The position numbers and the translations under genes are program-made. A DNA stretch of 64,000 nucleotides from Holothuria scabra. Its lineage: Eukaryota; Echinodermata; Holothuroidea; Aspidochirotida; Holothuriidae. Shown here in pieces: positions 37,196 through 47,817 of the stretch. A model generated the notes under the pieces. It saw nothing but the letters and a program-made list of their open reading frames with translations. It was not told where the DNA came from and ran no database searches. The stretch spans positions 20,719,020-20,783,019 of the forward strand of contig CM074189.1 of assembly GCA_037179385.1 (NCBI GenBank). The letters run 5' to 3'. Positions within the stretch are counted from its first letter, which is position 1, and every line of letters starts with the position of its first letter.

Positions 37196-39056
37196 GTTGT
37201 AGCCTTGACATCGCACCCTATGTGTCTTCCCCATGGAATCCTGGCTTATAACTCTCATAAATACTCCTTCATATTTCGTATCACAGATTTGTCGGCAGCA
37301 TTGGCTTTGAGATACAGTCAGATGAGACAACAGGCAGGGGTGAATTTCTCCCTTAAATGCCGCAATTCAGCCTTTTCACAAAGCTTGGCCGGTAGCTATT
37401 CACCGCCAGTAGCATATTTTTTGCCAGTTAAAGTTAATTACCGTAAAAAAACCATGAAATGGGCCTTGGTTAACTACCTATCATTTTGAGTGCGGATTCA
37501 AGCTTTGTTGAAGTTCTGTCAAATTTATGAGACATTAAGGCACCACAATCCTCTTTGGAGTGTTCCGCTTGGTTTCTTAATTCTTTTAGGAAATTGACAT
37601 CATTTTTTTACGTTAGGGGAAACATCTTGAACCTCACTGAAGTGAGGCTTTGTCGGAAAATTGAAAACGTATGATTAATTTAGATCTGTAGTCAAAGAAA
37701 CAGTTTCATGATATTTTGCTTGAGTCTTTTGCAGTATGAAATCACTGTTGCATATTTGTGTCAAATAGGCCTATTGTATGTGGTATGTGGTACTGCTACT
37801 GCAAGTTGGTATTTTTCTTAGATGTCGTATAATATGTATTCAACTGTGTGATGAGTCAACATTAGGAAGGCTCAATGCAAATTGGAAAAATATTATCCAT
37901 CCACAAATATGGGATCAAAATTGTATCCCACTTTCTTGATAATTGAAGTATTCTGAGGCGAGAATTGGACAGGAAGTGTCACCATGGTAACAATTTGGAA
38001 GAGCAGTTAAAAATTTAAGGAGGGGAGCTACTCTAGGACAAGAAAAAGTGATGAATGCACTTTAAAAAGAAGAAGGACGAAAAGAAGAAGAAGGCAAAAA
38101 AAAAAACAGGAGATGGCAGAATTGTTTGATGTTAACATTTTGAAGTTCATTATCAGCTTTTATTGTGATATTCGTCGTGTTTGTGCATGATCATTTATGA
38201 TTATGGTAGCATACATTGTATAGCCTTGCCAGTTTATCAAAGTTCATCCAGCAAACTACATTGGTTCATAAACATAAACCTTATGAAATTTGGTCATATC
38301 CCTTGAAGATGAAGAGCCTGACATTGCAGAGTTGTGTCAGGTAGCATATCTGGAAATGTTGAGGGAAATTAAAACTCATCACAAAGTGTCTCTTGCTTGG
38401 GAACTGTAATTACTCGCCAAGTATTTCAAAAGGTATCATTTTTCACTACCCTTTTGGAGAGGAGGATCGCCTTTCCTCCCTTTAGACCAGTATTTTATGA
38501 AAACTGCATGAAGATGACAGTTCGGAAGAGGAAAATTAGGAGGAATAGGTAAGGAGGTATGAAATAGTGCCCTGGAGAACAAGTTTCATCTCAAACTTTT
38601 TTGGGACCATGCAGGGACCATAGTACAAATTTGAAAATGCTGTGTGAAGTTGAAGACCCACTAAATCTAAAGAGATAAGACTGACTGGACTGTATGGTTT
38701 TATGAAGTTGTTATGGTTTACTTGAAATGACTTACAGATGACTCATGTTTAGACAGGGATCAGCATAAAATAGATCTGTCTACATTTCCCACTCTCCAGG
38801 TATTTTAGATGACATCCAGAGGTATATGGCTGGCTTGTTTTGTATAGAGTGTCAATATTATTTTAATAGTGTTTGGGAAGTTAGGTGCACCCTACTAGAC
38901 CTGTGGGGCCTACATCTGTTATGTTGAGGCCAGAGATAATTTGCAAGTTCTTTTCTCCAGGATGGAGCCATTCTATATTTTTTTTTTTAAGGGGAGGGGG
39001 GGTGATGAAGGATGTTGGAGAAGTCTAGGCACATCAAGCTGGACGAAAAAAAAAAT
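37196..39056. other. No gene or element seen
   Basis: An A-rich and GAA-rich run lies at 38070-38112 and a poly-T/G run at 38980-39002. Nothing else is recognised. Confidence 0.4.
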
Positions 39057-39660
39057 TTAAAGGGCCAATCCTCTTACCCCCTCCCAAACTACAATTTTTG
39101 TAGGGGTTCACAGAAATTCTCAATTGGCTCAGCTCTTTGATTGACAGCTAGTTCAAACAATGCAAAATAACATAACTCATATTACACAGCCTGTATTGTA
39201 CTGACAGTCTGTTTTTGATTACTCATTGGGGTCTTGTTTACTTACCCTGAAGTAATAAAGGCATTTTTTCATCATCCCAAACAGTTCCAATTCTCCCAAC
39301 CTACTTACTTCAAGCCCCTCCCACATTTATCTAAAACTCATCTTTATCCAGACACAATCCTAGTTTATTGCTTGATGACTTGTCCCAGTGGCCATACAAG
39401 TGCATAATGTGTAATCAAGACACTCTCAGTGCCCATGCTGTGTAATTTAGCTATGATTCATCGTTTGAATGTGATGCCAATCAAAGAGCTGTACCAATTG
39501 AGATTTTTGATATATGTATACTGAAACTGTAGTTTAGGGTGATGAATGACTGCCTTTAAACTTATTGCATCTGGATGAGGATGAATTTTAGATAGTTGTG
39601 GGAGTGACTAAAGTAAGTAGGGTAGGAGAATTACAACTGTTTGGGGTTAGAGGATCAGGC
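39057..39660 (+). mobile_element. Family D MITE, copy 3, split by another D copy
   Basis: The first part starts TTAAAGGGCCAATCCTCTTA and runs to cttaccctgaagtaataaa (about 39258). The body then breaks and resumes at about 39565 with gcatctggatgaggatgaat, ending near ggggttagaggatcaggc. Joined, the two parts equal copy 2. The interruption is the reversed D element at 39254-39559. Confidence 0.7.
39254..39559 (-). mobile_element. Family D MITE, copy 4, nested in copy 3
   Basis: This reversed copy contains ccacatttatctaaaactca, gtttattgcttgatgact and caatcaaagagctgtaccaattgag. Its right end is tgactgcctTTAA at 39556-39559. Its left edge (ataaaggcattttttc) is less certain. Confidence 0.65.
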
Positions 39661-42600
39661 TTTTACGCACCATGTTTAATATTTTTTACCATGTCTGTTA
39701 GACTGAACGGCTATCAGCATGTATGGAAAACAATCTGCCGAGGTTGGGCAAAGTTTCCCCTTGCCCACATCTCCTTGTGGAACCTTTCTGCATCTTCTCG
39801 ATATTTTTGAACAACTCCAAGTCTATGTTCATCATAACTTCTTTGTTTAATTCAGTCCATTTGTAGGCATATGTATGTATATTAAATGGAAATAGATATG
39901 TCTCTGAAAGATGAATAATGTGTCTTTCATGTCCAAGATATCATAAATATTGAAGGCACTGTAATGTAGATCAGTAACCTTGACTGGTGACTTGGGTTTC
40001 ATCAGACTAGTAACCATGGAAACCTTGTAAGGGGGAGGCATGTATGCAAAATAAAGAAAAATATAAGTGCAATCAAGCCTGTGCAGCTACTCGGTATTAA
40101 GTATTGATTTCCCTTCCAATATCATCTCACAGAATTATGGCATTTTATCTCCTAAAACTGCCAAATATTAATTTCTCAAAGCTTATAACATTGTATTCAA
40201 TTTGATAGTGCTTTGAATGGAAATTTTTACACTTTGCCCTTCTTCAGCATTTTATGTCTAAATTCAAAAGCAAACATCTATTTGCTTCGCACATCTTCAG
40301 ATTTTATGAGGTGTTATGTTGCCACGACAAACCCTCTCCTTGGAAAGTAAAGTGGCACACGTCAGAGTTTGAAGGATGCAAGGCGAACATTTGAATGTTA
40401 CCATGTTACACTGGAATCTTATTCTCTGTTGTATTATCTTACATTCCATCCTTGGAAATTTCTTATTTTTCACTTTTTTCCACTGTACCCTGCTGCAAAT
40501 AGACCTTCGGGCTGGCACGTCACAACTTCTCAGGTCTAAAAAACGCGATTGGAATTGTAAATTATTCAAGCTGATTTAATGCTCCATATTATTACGGCAC
40601 TGCCAGAGGCAAGTTAGAAAGCTGTACTTTAGCGGCCCTCATGTACGATTCAGAAAAAACTCAAGTACATCAGCTCAACCCTAAGGTGACGATATTGCAG
40701 AAATGGATTCCCCACTTGAAACATCTGAAGAAGGATGATGTTGAATTCAAGAGACGGTGCTTTCTGTCAAGTCCCCATGATTGAAAATGGCCCAGAAAAT
40801 GCTACATTTCTACCTTCAAAATTGGGGCAGAAAATTTGTTCTTCGGGATAGGGAGAAATTGATAGTAGAGGGTACCCCAACTATTTGTGAAGTATGTTAA
40901 GTAATTTATTGATGCGCTTCAAATTGTGTTCTTCTGCATGTGAACGTCCCTCACAAGCCTTTGAAATTCAATAATTTGCGATGATGGTAGAAGTGTTATG
41001 AGGTAAAATTGATGTGGCATGGATTTGGAATCTGGAGCAACGTGTGTGGATTGAGGGCTCTCACCCCAGCCCCTAGTGAGTTGAATTAAGACGTCAGAAT
41101 GATGTTGCCACGGGCAACGGTGTTACCTTACATTGATGTATCTGCAAGTGCACTGCAAAAGGTTGTGTGGTTTGGAAGTAATTCCTTTGTAGCATCTAGA
41201 ATCGTTAATTGCAAGTAATTAAGTGGAAAGCTTGACATTATTTGTGTCTGGACTTGGAGACATATGGTATACACTTACTTCACTGTGCATGTTTCATATC
41301 TCAGATGTATATTGGACTTACCTTACCTTTAGTGTTTCTATCAGCTTTTGAAGGCACAAAATCTGTTTCATGCCTTCTTTATACCTCAAACCACATCTTG
41401 GTCAAATTGAACCAGAGTTGGTGATTTTTTATTTTTTTTTAAAATCCCAATTTAAATCAAATAAATCAGTAATAGTTATTATGAAAACCATATGAAAGTG
41501 ACATTTCAGACTATAAATGTCAATTGTGTATGGTTTTGTGATATGTAACTGTTCAGTATGGGCTCTACTTAATGTCAGGCACTTGTCTCAGCCATAATTG
41601 TTAGAAATAATTAAATGTTAAATAATGAATTTCTATCTTTTGTGTTTTTGCTTTTGTATGTGTTTGCATTCAACCTGTTATTTTTGTAAATCATGTAAAA
41701 AGTAAGTTTGACTTTGGCCAGTAGTTCCATTTCCTGCTGCATTGCTTTTTAGTAGGGGCACTATACAGGATGATCTGGATGGAAGGGTGGGTCATTGAAA
41801 AAGGTATTTTTACATTTAAGATAGAAAAGATTACCACTATCAGTATAATGAGCTAATAGACGAATCTGGAGAGCAAGTGATGGGCTGATTTTTGTTGATA
41901 ATAACTGGGGTCTGACAACTTTTAACCTATCAATGTCTTTGCTTACCGTCACCACACTGTAATGCCTCTTGATTCCCTCAATTTCACTGTAAACGAGGGT
42001 TTGAAATTACATTTAGACAATAAATAAAGATGATTTCAGACTATTGCACCCCCTGCCCCAGTGGCTGCTTTTACATTCAGTAAACACAAATACTGGTCAG
42101 ATTCTTCTATAAATTGTGCTACATCACATATTTGCTGCTCATGTGAAGGAAAGCTCTGTAGGTTTAAACCTCAAAAGATTTTTACACTCCCTTCAGACCT
42201 GATGCACTGATGAAATACACTATCTTCTATAATAGGCAAAACAGTTCTTGAATAAAATCTGAAAAGTTCACAATTAACCTCCTTCATTTGATTGTTTTGC
42301 ATATTACAAACAAAATCGTCCATCAACCTCTATCTCAAGTTGCAGATGATTTTCATCATTTTTTTTTTTTTTTTTTTTTTGCCATTGATATATTGATTCA
42401 ACCATTTTATGAAAATAAGTATAGTGGAGGTTAAATGTTAATCTGGATTAGATTTCCTTGTGAAGAATGGTATTAGTTGTAGCCACTACCATCCCTACCT
42501 CATGATTTTATCATCTGCGATTATGGTAATGATTTGTGTCTGTTTCTAGACTTGCCCAAACAGCTGACAATTATTCTATGAGTAAAGAGCCTCCAAAACT

Positions 42601-43943
42601 TCCTGGTGGAAAGATGAAATGATCGTAAAACTGGAAAGGCGCTGAAAGCTCTGACCGGGGACCCTTGGGTAATGTCCTCGCCTGTGTGGAAATGTCACTT
42701 TGATGTCTGTTTAAATTTGACAAGATCTGTTGGGATTGCAATATTTCACAAAAGATGAGTGCTTTAGCAGAAGTAGTGCAGTCTGGACTCATCAGTTAAT
42801 AATCAAAGTGCATTAGCAGGCAGTTTTTCTGAACTCTTGTGGTCCGATGGGGAGGTTGGACTGGATTTGAATTTTAAATTTGAATTTTTCAAAAGGGTTA
42901 TATCTTTCAAAGTTTTGATTAAAGAAAAGAAAATAATTTTTCTGTTAGTTGTCAGAGTTGACTAAAGCAGCTGTCATTAGGGATTGGTTGTCTTTTGTTT
43001 TGAAAAATCTGTTTGGATGTACAGGTATGACAGGCTATGTGTCGCCATGGCGATGAAAAGGATGATGTAAGTATCTGCTCACACGCGAACATCCAAAACA
43101 TTCTGACTGCTTATTGTCTGGATAAAAGTGGTGAACTTGTGATAATCTTTGTACATTTGATACATATGGTTGAATGAGCAGAAAAAAGGACCAAAATAGG
43201 CCATCAGTTTCTGCATGGCTTTAAGGCAACTAATTGTAGTGCTATTATCTTTGAGCTGGGTATGAAGGGGGGGGGGGGGGGGGAGGGGTGTTCACATGGG
43301 CTGTATAGTATTAGCCTATACTTATGTCTGTTATATTCTAAAACAGACATAAGCACTGTTAAGCAAATTTATACTACCTTCTTGATTATACAAAGAATTC
43401 AGTTGAAAATTGATGGCAAAAGATTAATAATTAACCTCTTTGAGAGTTGATAGGAAGTGAAATTTCCTTGACAGTTATAAATTTTCTTAAGAATGTCAGC
43501 CCTATAGGTGCCGAGCAGTTTCATTATGTGCTTACGTTTCCAGGGAAATGTTCAAGCATGTGGTATAATGGTCCTGGAAGATGATATACGCAATTGCATG
43601 AACACATCTTAACAGAGATCAAAGTACACTACTATTCAAGTGCGAACAGGAAGCACATTACGAAGACATCACCATGAAGTGGAGGAAATTCCAAACTGCT
43701 TTTACTGTTTGGTTGGTCAGTGGTGTAATACCTAATACTGAATGGCTGAATGTTGATCAACTGAATTGTGAAGACCCTGTGAAAAAATTAGAATGCAAAA
43801 TTTGGACTTGAGGGGTAGAACAGTCGATAAGTATGGGAGGGGGCAAGTCTTTATACTGTAGGAATTGTTCTTTTTGCCTGTTGAAAAGAGATAGTGGCAA
43901 AATTCACTCAAAGTTTGGAAAGTTTCTGGTTAAATATCAAATT
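39661..43943. other. No gene seen; minor repeats
   Basis: Positions 41856-41912 are the partner of the short repeat at 26503. Poly-T lies at 42358-42380 and a 17-base G run at 43267-43283. Positions 40310-40620 are slightly CpG-richer with open frames on both strands, but nothing is recognisable. Confidence 0.4.
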
Positions 43944-44493
43944 TTGAAGGGCATATACCACCCCATTTTAAATTGGTGTAGAAGACTATCCAGTGTCTTG
44001 ATTGGCCCTTTAGAATCATGTGACATTAGTTTTTATCCTTAACTCTGAAATGAAAGTAGTAGTAACTGTCTGATGTACCTTAAAGGGCCAATTCTCTTAC
44101 CCAAACTACAATTTTTGTAGGAGTACACAGGAATTCTCAATTGGTTCAGTTCTTTGATGGCATCAGCTAGTTCAAACAATGCAAATTAAGTACCATAGCT
44201 CATATACACAGCCTGTGCTGAGAGTGTTTAGAATACGGTCTTGTATACTCAGCAATATAAACTGAGGGTGTCTGGATAAGGATGAATTTTGAACAGTGGT
44301 GGGAGGGGCTAAAATAAGTAGGTTAGGAGAATTATAATTGTTTTGGATGAGAGATTAGGCCTTAAGATCAGCAAATATTTATGTCCCGAAATGTCAAGAA
44401 AGACAGCCGGACAAGTAATAAGAAGAAAACTGAAATTTTGATCAGCGTTATTTCAAAACAAGTTTTGGGTGACTCAGTGGTTTTGCCCTTTAA
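43944..44493 (-). mobile_element. Family C MITE, copy 8, split by a family D MITE
   Basis: The reversed copy starts near ttgaagggcatataccaccc and includes gtgtagaagactatccagtg. It breaks at about 44079 and resumes after 44365 to agttttgggtgactcagtgg...CCCTTTAA. The D copy sits between the two halves, so this C element is the older. Confidence 0.65.
44080..44365 (+). mobile_element. Family D MITE, copy 5, nested in family C
   Basis: This 286-bp copy has TTAAAGGGCCAATTCTCT at the left and agagattaggccTTAA at the right. The ends form an imperfect inverted repeat of about 20 bp. The body is the family D standard. Confidence 0.75.
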
Positions 44494-45179
44494 ATAACAA
44501 GTTTTTCTGATTCTCAATTTTCCACCCATGAGAAGTTGGTTGTACTCAATAAGTTGTAGTTTTATGGATGGTTAGATTCAACATTTGAGTACCGTGTGGG
44601 ATCCATTTAGAACTAATATCAAAGCATGATAGATCAACAGAATCTTGATTGAGCATCGAGTCTATTCATATGTGAAGATCTAATGCTATTCTTGAGGAAA
44701 GGCAAATTCCCTTACAGATTGACGAGATCAATTTACACAAGCTATTTTTCAAACATCTATATCTTTTGATAAGTGGATCATATATAACAAGCTTGGCTGT
44801 GTTTAGAAAAAGTTTAGAAATTGTTTGAATCTAAAATACTTCCCCTAAAGCTACCAATATTTCTTTTATCTCGACATTTTGCGAGAATGCTTTGAATAAT
44901 TGTTTTCTTAGATTTAAGTTCATTTAGGGAGGCAGAAGTAAATTTTTGAAATAAAAAGGATTCCTTCAAGTGTTACTGCAAGCTGTCATACCCCATTACT
45001 TAGTGACAGGGAACAGAAGTGTGAAAATTGTTGATGTTCTGGCATGGTCCCAAAGTACATTGACGTTATTGTACTTTTAAAAGACTGGCATGTATAGTTC
45101 AAGCCGGAACTTATTCATCATCCCATATGGTTTTTATTTTCCCAAACTTCTTTTTTCACCTCCTCTGACAGCTGACTAA
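44494..45179. other. No gene or element seen
   Basis: AT-rich sequence with no structure I recognise. Confidence 0.4.
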
Positions 45180-45578
45180 GGATGCTTTTACACTTGATGC
45201 GGATCTGATTGTCTGCTCGGGGTCTGATCCACTGCTCGAGATCAAATTTGTAGTGTAAATGCAGATCAGATCTGGATCTGAACGCCCAGTTTTGATCCTG
45301 GTAAGGGGGGAGGATATCACACCCCATGCTGGTGATCAAATCTGTAGTGTAACTGCTCGCCGGATCAACGGTGACGAGAGGTCCAGTGTGCATGGTACAT
45401 GTACAGGGTCTATTTTTTGGCGTGTGTCTGTATTTCATAATTTATTTGGAGCAACTTCTGCTTAAGCACAGAGGAGGATCAGAGTACGAGACAAGTGTAA
45501 ATGCACCAAGATCAAGCCATACAAGTAATTCGATACGCTGATAACATCGGGTGATCCGGATCAAGTATAAAAGCACCC
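45180..45578. mobile_element. MITE with 26-bp inverted ends, superfamily unclear
   Basis: The left end GGATGCTTTTACACTTGATG (continuing to 45205) pairs with the complement of 45553-45578 at 23 of 26 positions. Inside, two direct subterminal repeats share atcaaat-tgtagtgtaa (about 45242 and 45334). Left flank TAA and right flank CAA could be a decayed 3-bp duplication, as in Harbinger-type elements, but this is weak. No transposase is present. Confidence 0.65.
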
Positions 45579-45589
45579 CAAAAGTTATC

Positions 45590-45800
45590 CTCTTTCAGAC
45601 ATTCATTTATTGCTAGGGCATAGCCTGGCCAGGATACAAGGCCCCAACAGAACACTCTCAGCACATGCCTTGTAATATGAGCTACTCTGCATCTTATAAA
45701 CTTGTACATCAATCAAAGGGCAGGGCCAGTTGAGAATTTCTGTAGATGGATCACTGGTAAAACTGTAGCCTGGGGCGAAGAGTCCCTGCCTGTAACAGTG
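45590..45800 (-). mobile_element. Family D MITE fragment, copy 6
   Basis: The reversed, diverged sequence includes catttattgctagggcata, gaacactctcagcacatgcc, caatcaaagggcagggccag and ttgagaatttctg. The outer ends are not clear. It abuts the MITE at 45180-45578. Confidence 0.5.
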
Positions 45801-47420
45801 TGTTAAGTGCAGTTGTTAGTGGATGTTTGGTTTTCTCTCCATGGAAAACACATTTTGACTTTTGGCTTATTTGCATTGGCTTTTATTTAAGACCAAATTC
45901 TCCCTTAATTCATAGGACAGAGAGGAGAGGGTTTTACCTTTCCCCTTACTCCCATCCATGTCTCAAAGGTTTATAGCCAAGGGGTGTGAAAGAGAGCTAA
46001 GTTTTCCCTTTATGCAACTTCCTTGTAACTTTTCCTTTCCTTATCCACTCATCTCCATTGCTTTTCTCTTCACTTCCCTCCCCAGGACCATGCATACCCT
46101 TTGGGAGAGTGGGAAGGGGAAAAGTGTTCCCCAGAGATTTCCTAATTGTCAAAACACTATGTATGCTTCGTGATGGTTATTGTGCCCAATTGGCAGTTTC
46201 TGAACTGCCTTTGGGATTTGTCCATACTTTGGTCCTGCATCCTTACATTTCCTGGTATCAATTATTTTTCCTCTTTGCCATATTTTCTCGTTTTAGTTAC
46301 CTCTAATTAATATGTCATCTCATCATCCTTGTTTTCGAAGTGCTCCTTTACATTGTCCTCTCTGGTAGCTAACTGTAAAGAGGTTATGACCCTACCTTAT
46401 CTCACTGAATTAGCCTAGTCTCACATTGGTTACCACCTTTGTGAAGTTTAATCCAATGACAGCTAGTTTTACTAGTTAAAATCAATTTAATTCCATTAAC
46501 CTTAAATCTGGATTAATACAAATGTTTCAGAGACAATTTCACAGGGTTTTCCTTTGTTATATCTAGGGACTATATTATCATCTTTGTTTCATCTTTTCAT
46601 CTAGTACACCAATCGCTCCTGCTGTAACTCCTCCATGACACCTCTTCTGCAACTTTTGACAGTGCATAATGGCTCTAGTGGACCATCCTTCATTGAAGTA
46701 CTGTAAGGCTGTCAAAAGGATGTGCATGCAACCTCTGCCCTTATCTTTGACTGATCATAATTCCTCTCTGGAGAAAGATTTTAGGGGCAGAAGAAAGCAG
46801 TGCCTGTAATTTACCAAAAGCTAGTGCGATGATAAAGGGGAAGGGATTTATTGTCAGGCATGATGTAAACGTTAGTCTTTTTTGCTTGGTGTGACAAAAT
46901 GCACAAAATGCAAACTGCAGCTGTGAAGCAAATTATGGAAAGAGCAAACTTAAATCATTTGGCTGCAGAAATGAAAGGGTATTAGATTTGGACAAAAACT
47001 CTGATTTTAGCATGCTAGCCTGCATATATGGTATCACAGAGCAAGAATTAGCACTCCCTCAACTGGAGGAAAAATTAGTACAATTAGGCAAACCAACAAA
47101 CGCAGATTGCTGATTTGTCAACCAGTTGTATACATGCATAACTTTACTACATATGTAAGGTGGTCACAGGGACACGAACGGGGCTTAGAGTTTGGGTCAT
47201 GTTGATGAGAAGTGGGGAATGGGGAGATGGTACTACTGTGTGGGTCATGGTGTTAAGCTGAGACCTAGCTGGCACATCAAGCACAGCCTGAGCCAAGATA
47301 TTAATTACAATTACTTACACCTCTTATCATGTAGTCTGTTGGCTTGTAATTTGTTAATTCACCCTCTCATGAACACAGCCCATCTCGTCATTCCCCAACC
47401 CCATAACTTTCAGTCTAAAT
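45801..47420. other. No gene or element seen
   Basis: No supported exon or bordered element was found here. Confidence 0.4.
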
Positions 47421-47809
47421 CAGTGGTTCTGAAACTTTTTCAAAATACCGCCCCTTCCATAAGGCATCCATGACTGATCAAACGCCGCTCGCCCACCCAA
47501 CATGCCATCATATTGATATAAGTCTTCGACTTTGAGCTTTCAACTTTCAATTTCCAACACTAAAATGAACCAGATAAGTTTTATGTTGGGTACATTTTTG
47601 TCAGTAGTTGCTAAACCTTTCGGAGAAGACAGTCTGTGTCAACCATTCTGCAACCTCCTAGGTTCCTTTATTGCACGAATGTATGAGAACCTCCAGGGAC
47701 CCCCTACTCAATGCCAATGCCCCCCTATTGCTTGCAAACTCCTCAGCGCCCCCTTGAAACTTTTCAAACCCCCTCCAAGGGGTGGTAGGGACCACTTCGA
47801 GAACCGCTG
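47421..47809. mobile_element. hAT-type MITE with perfect 8-bp duplication
   Basis: This 389-bp element starts CAGTGGTTCT and ends AGAACCGCTG. It is flanked by exact GTCTAAAT repeats (47413-47420 and 47810-47817). The 8-bp duplication and CAGTG-type end assign it to hAT. Long open frames that cross it, including one of 141 codons, come from the repeat and match nothing I know. Confidence 0.92.
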
Positions 47810-47817
47810 GTCTAAAT

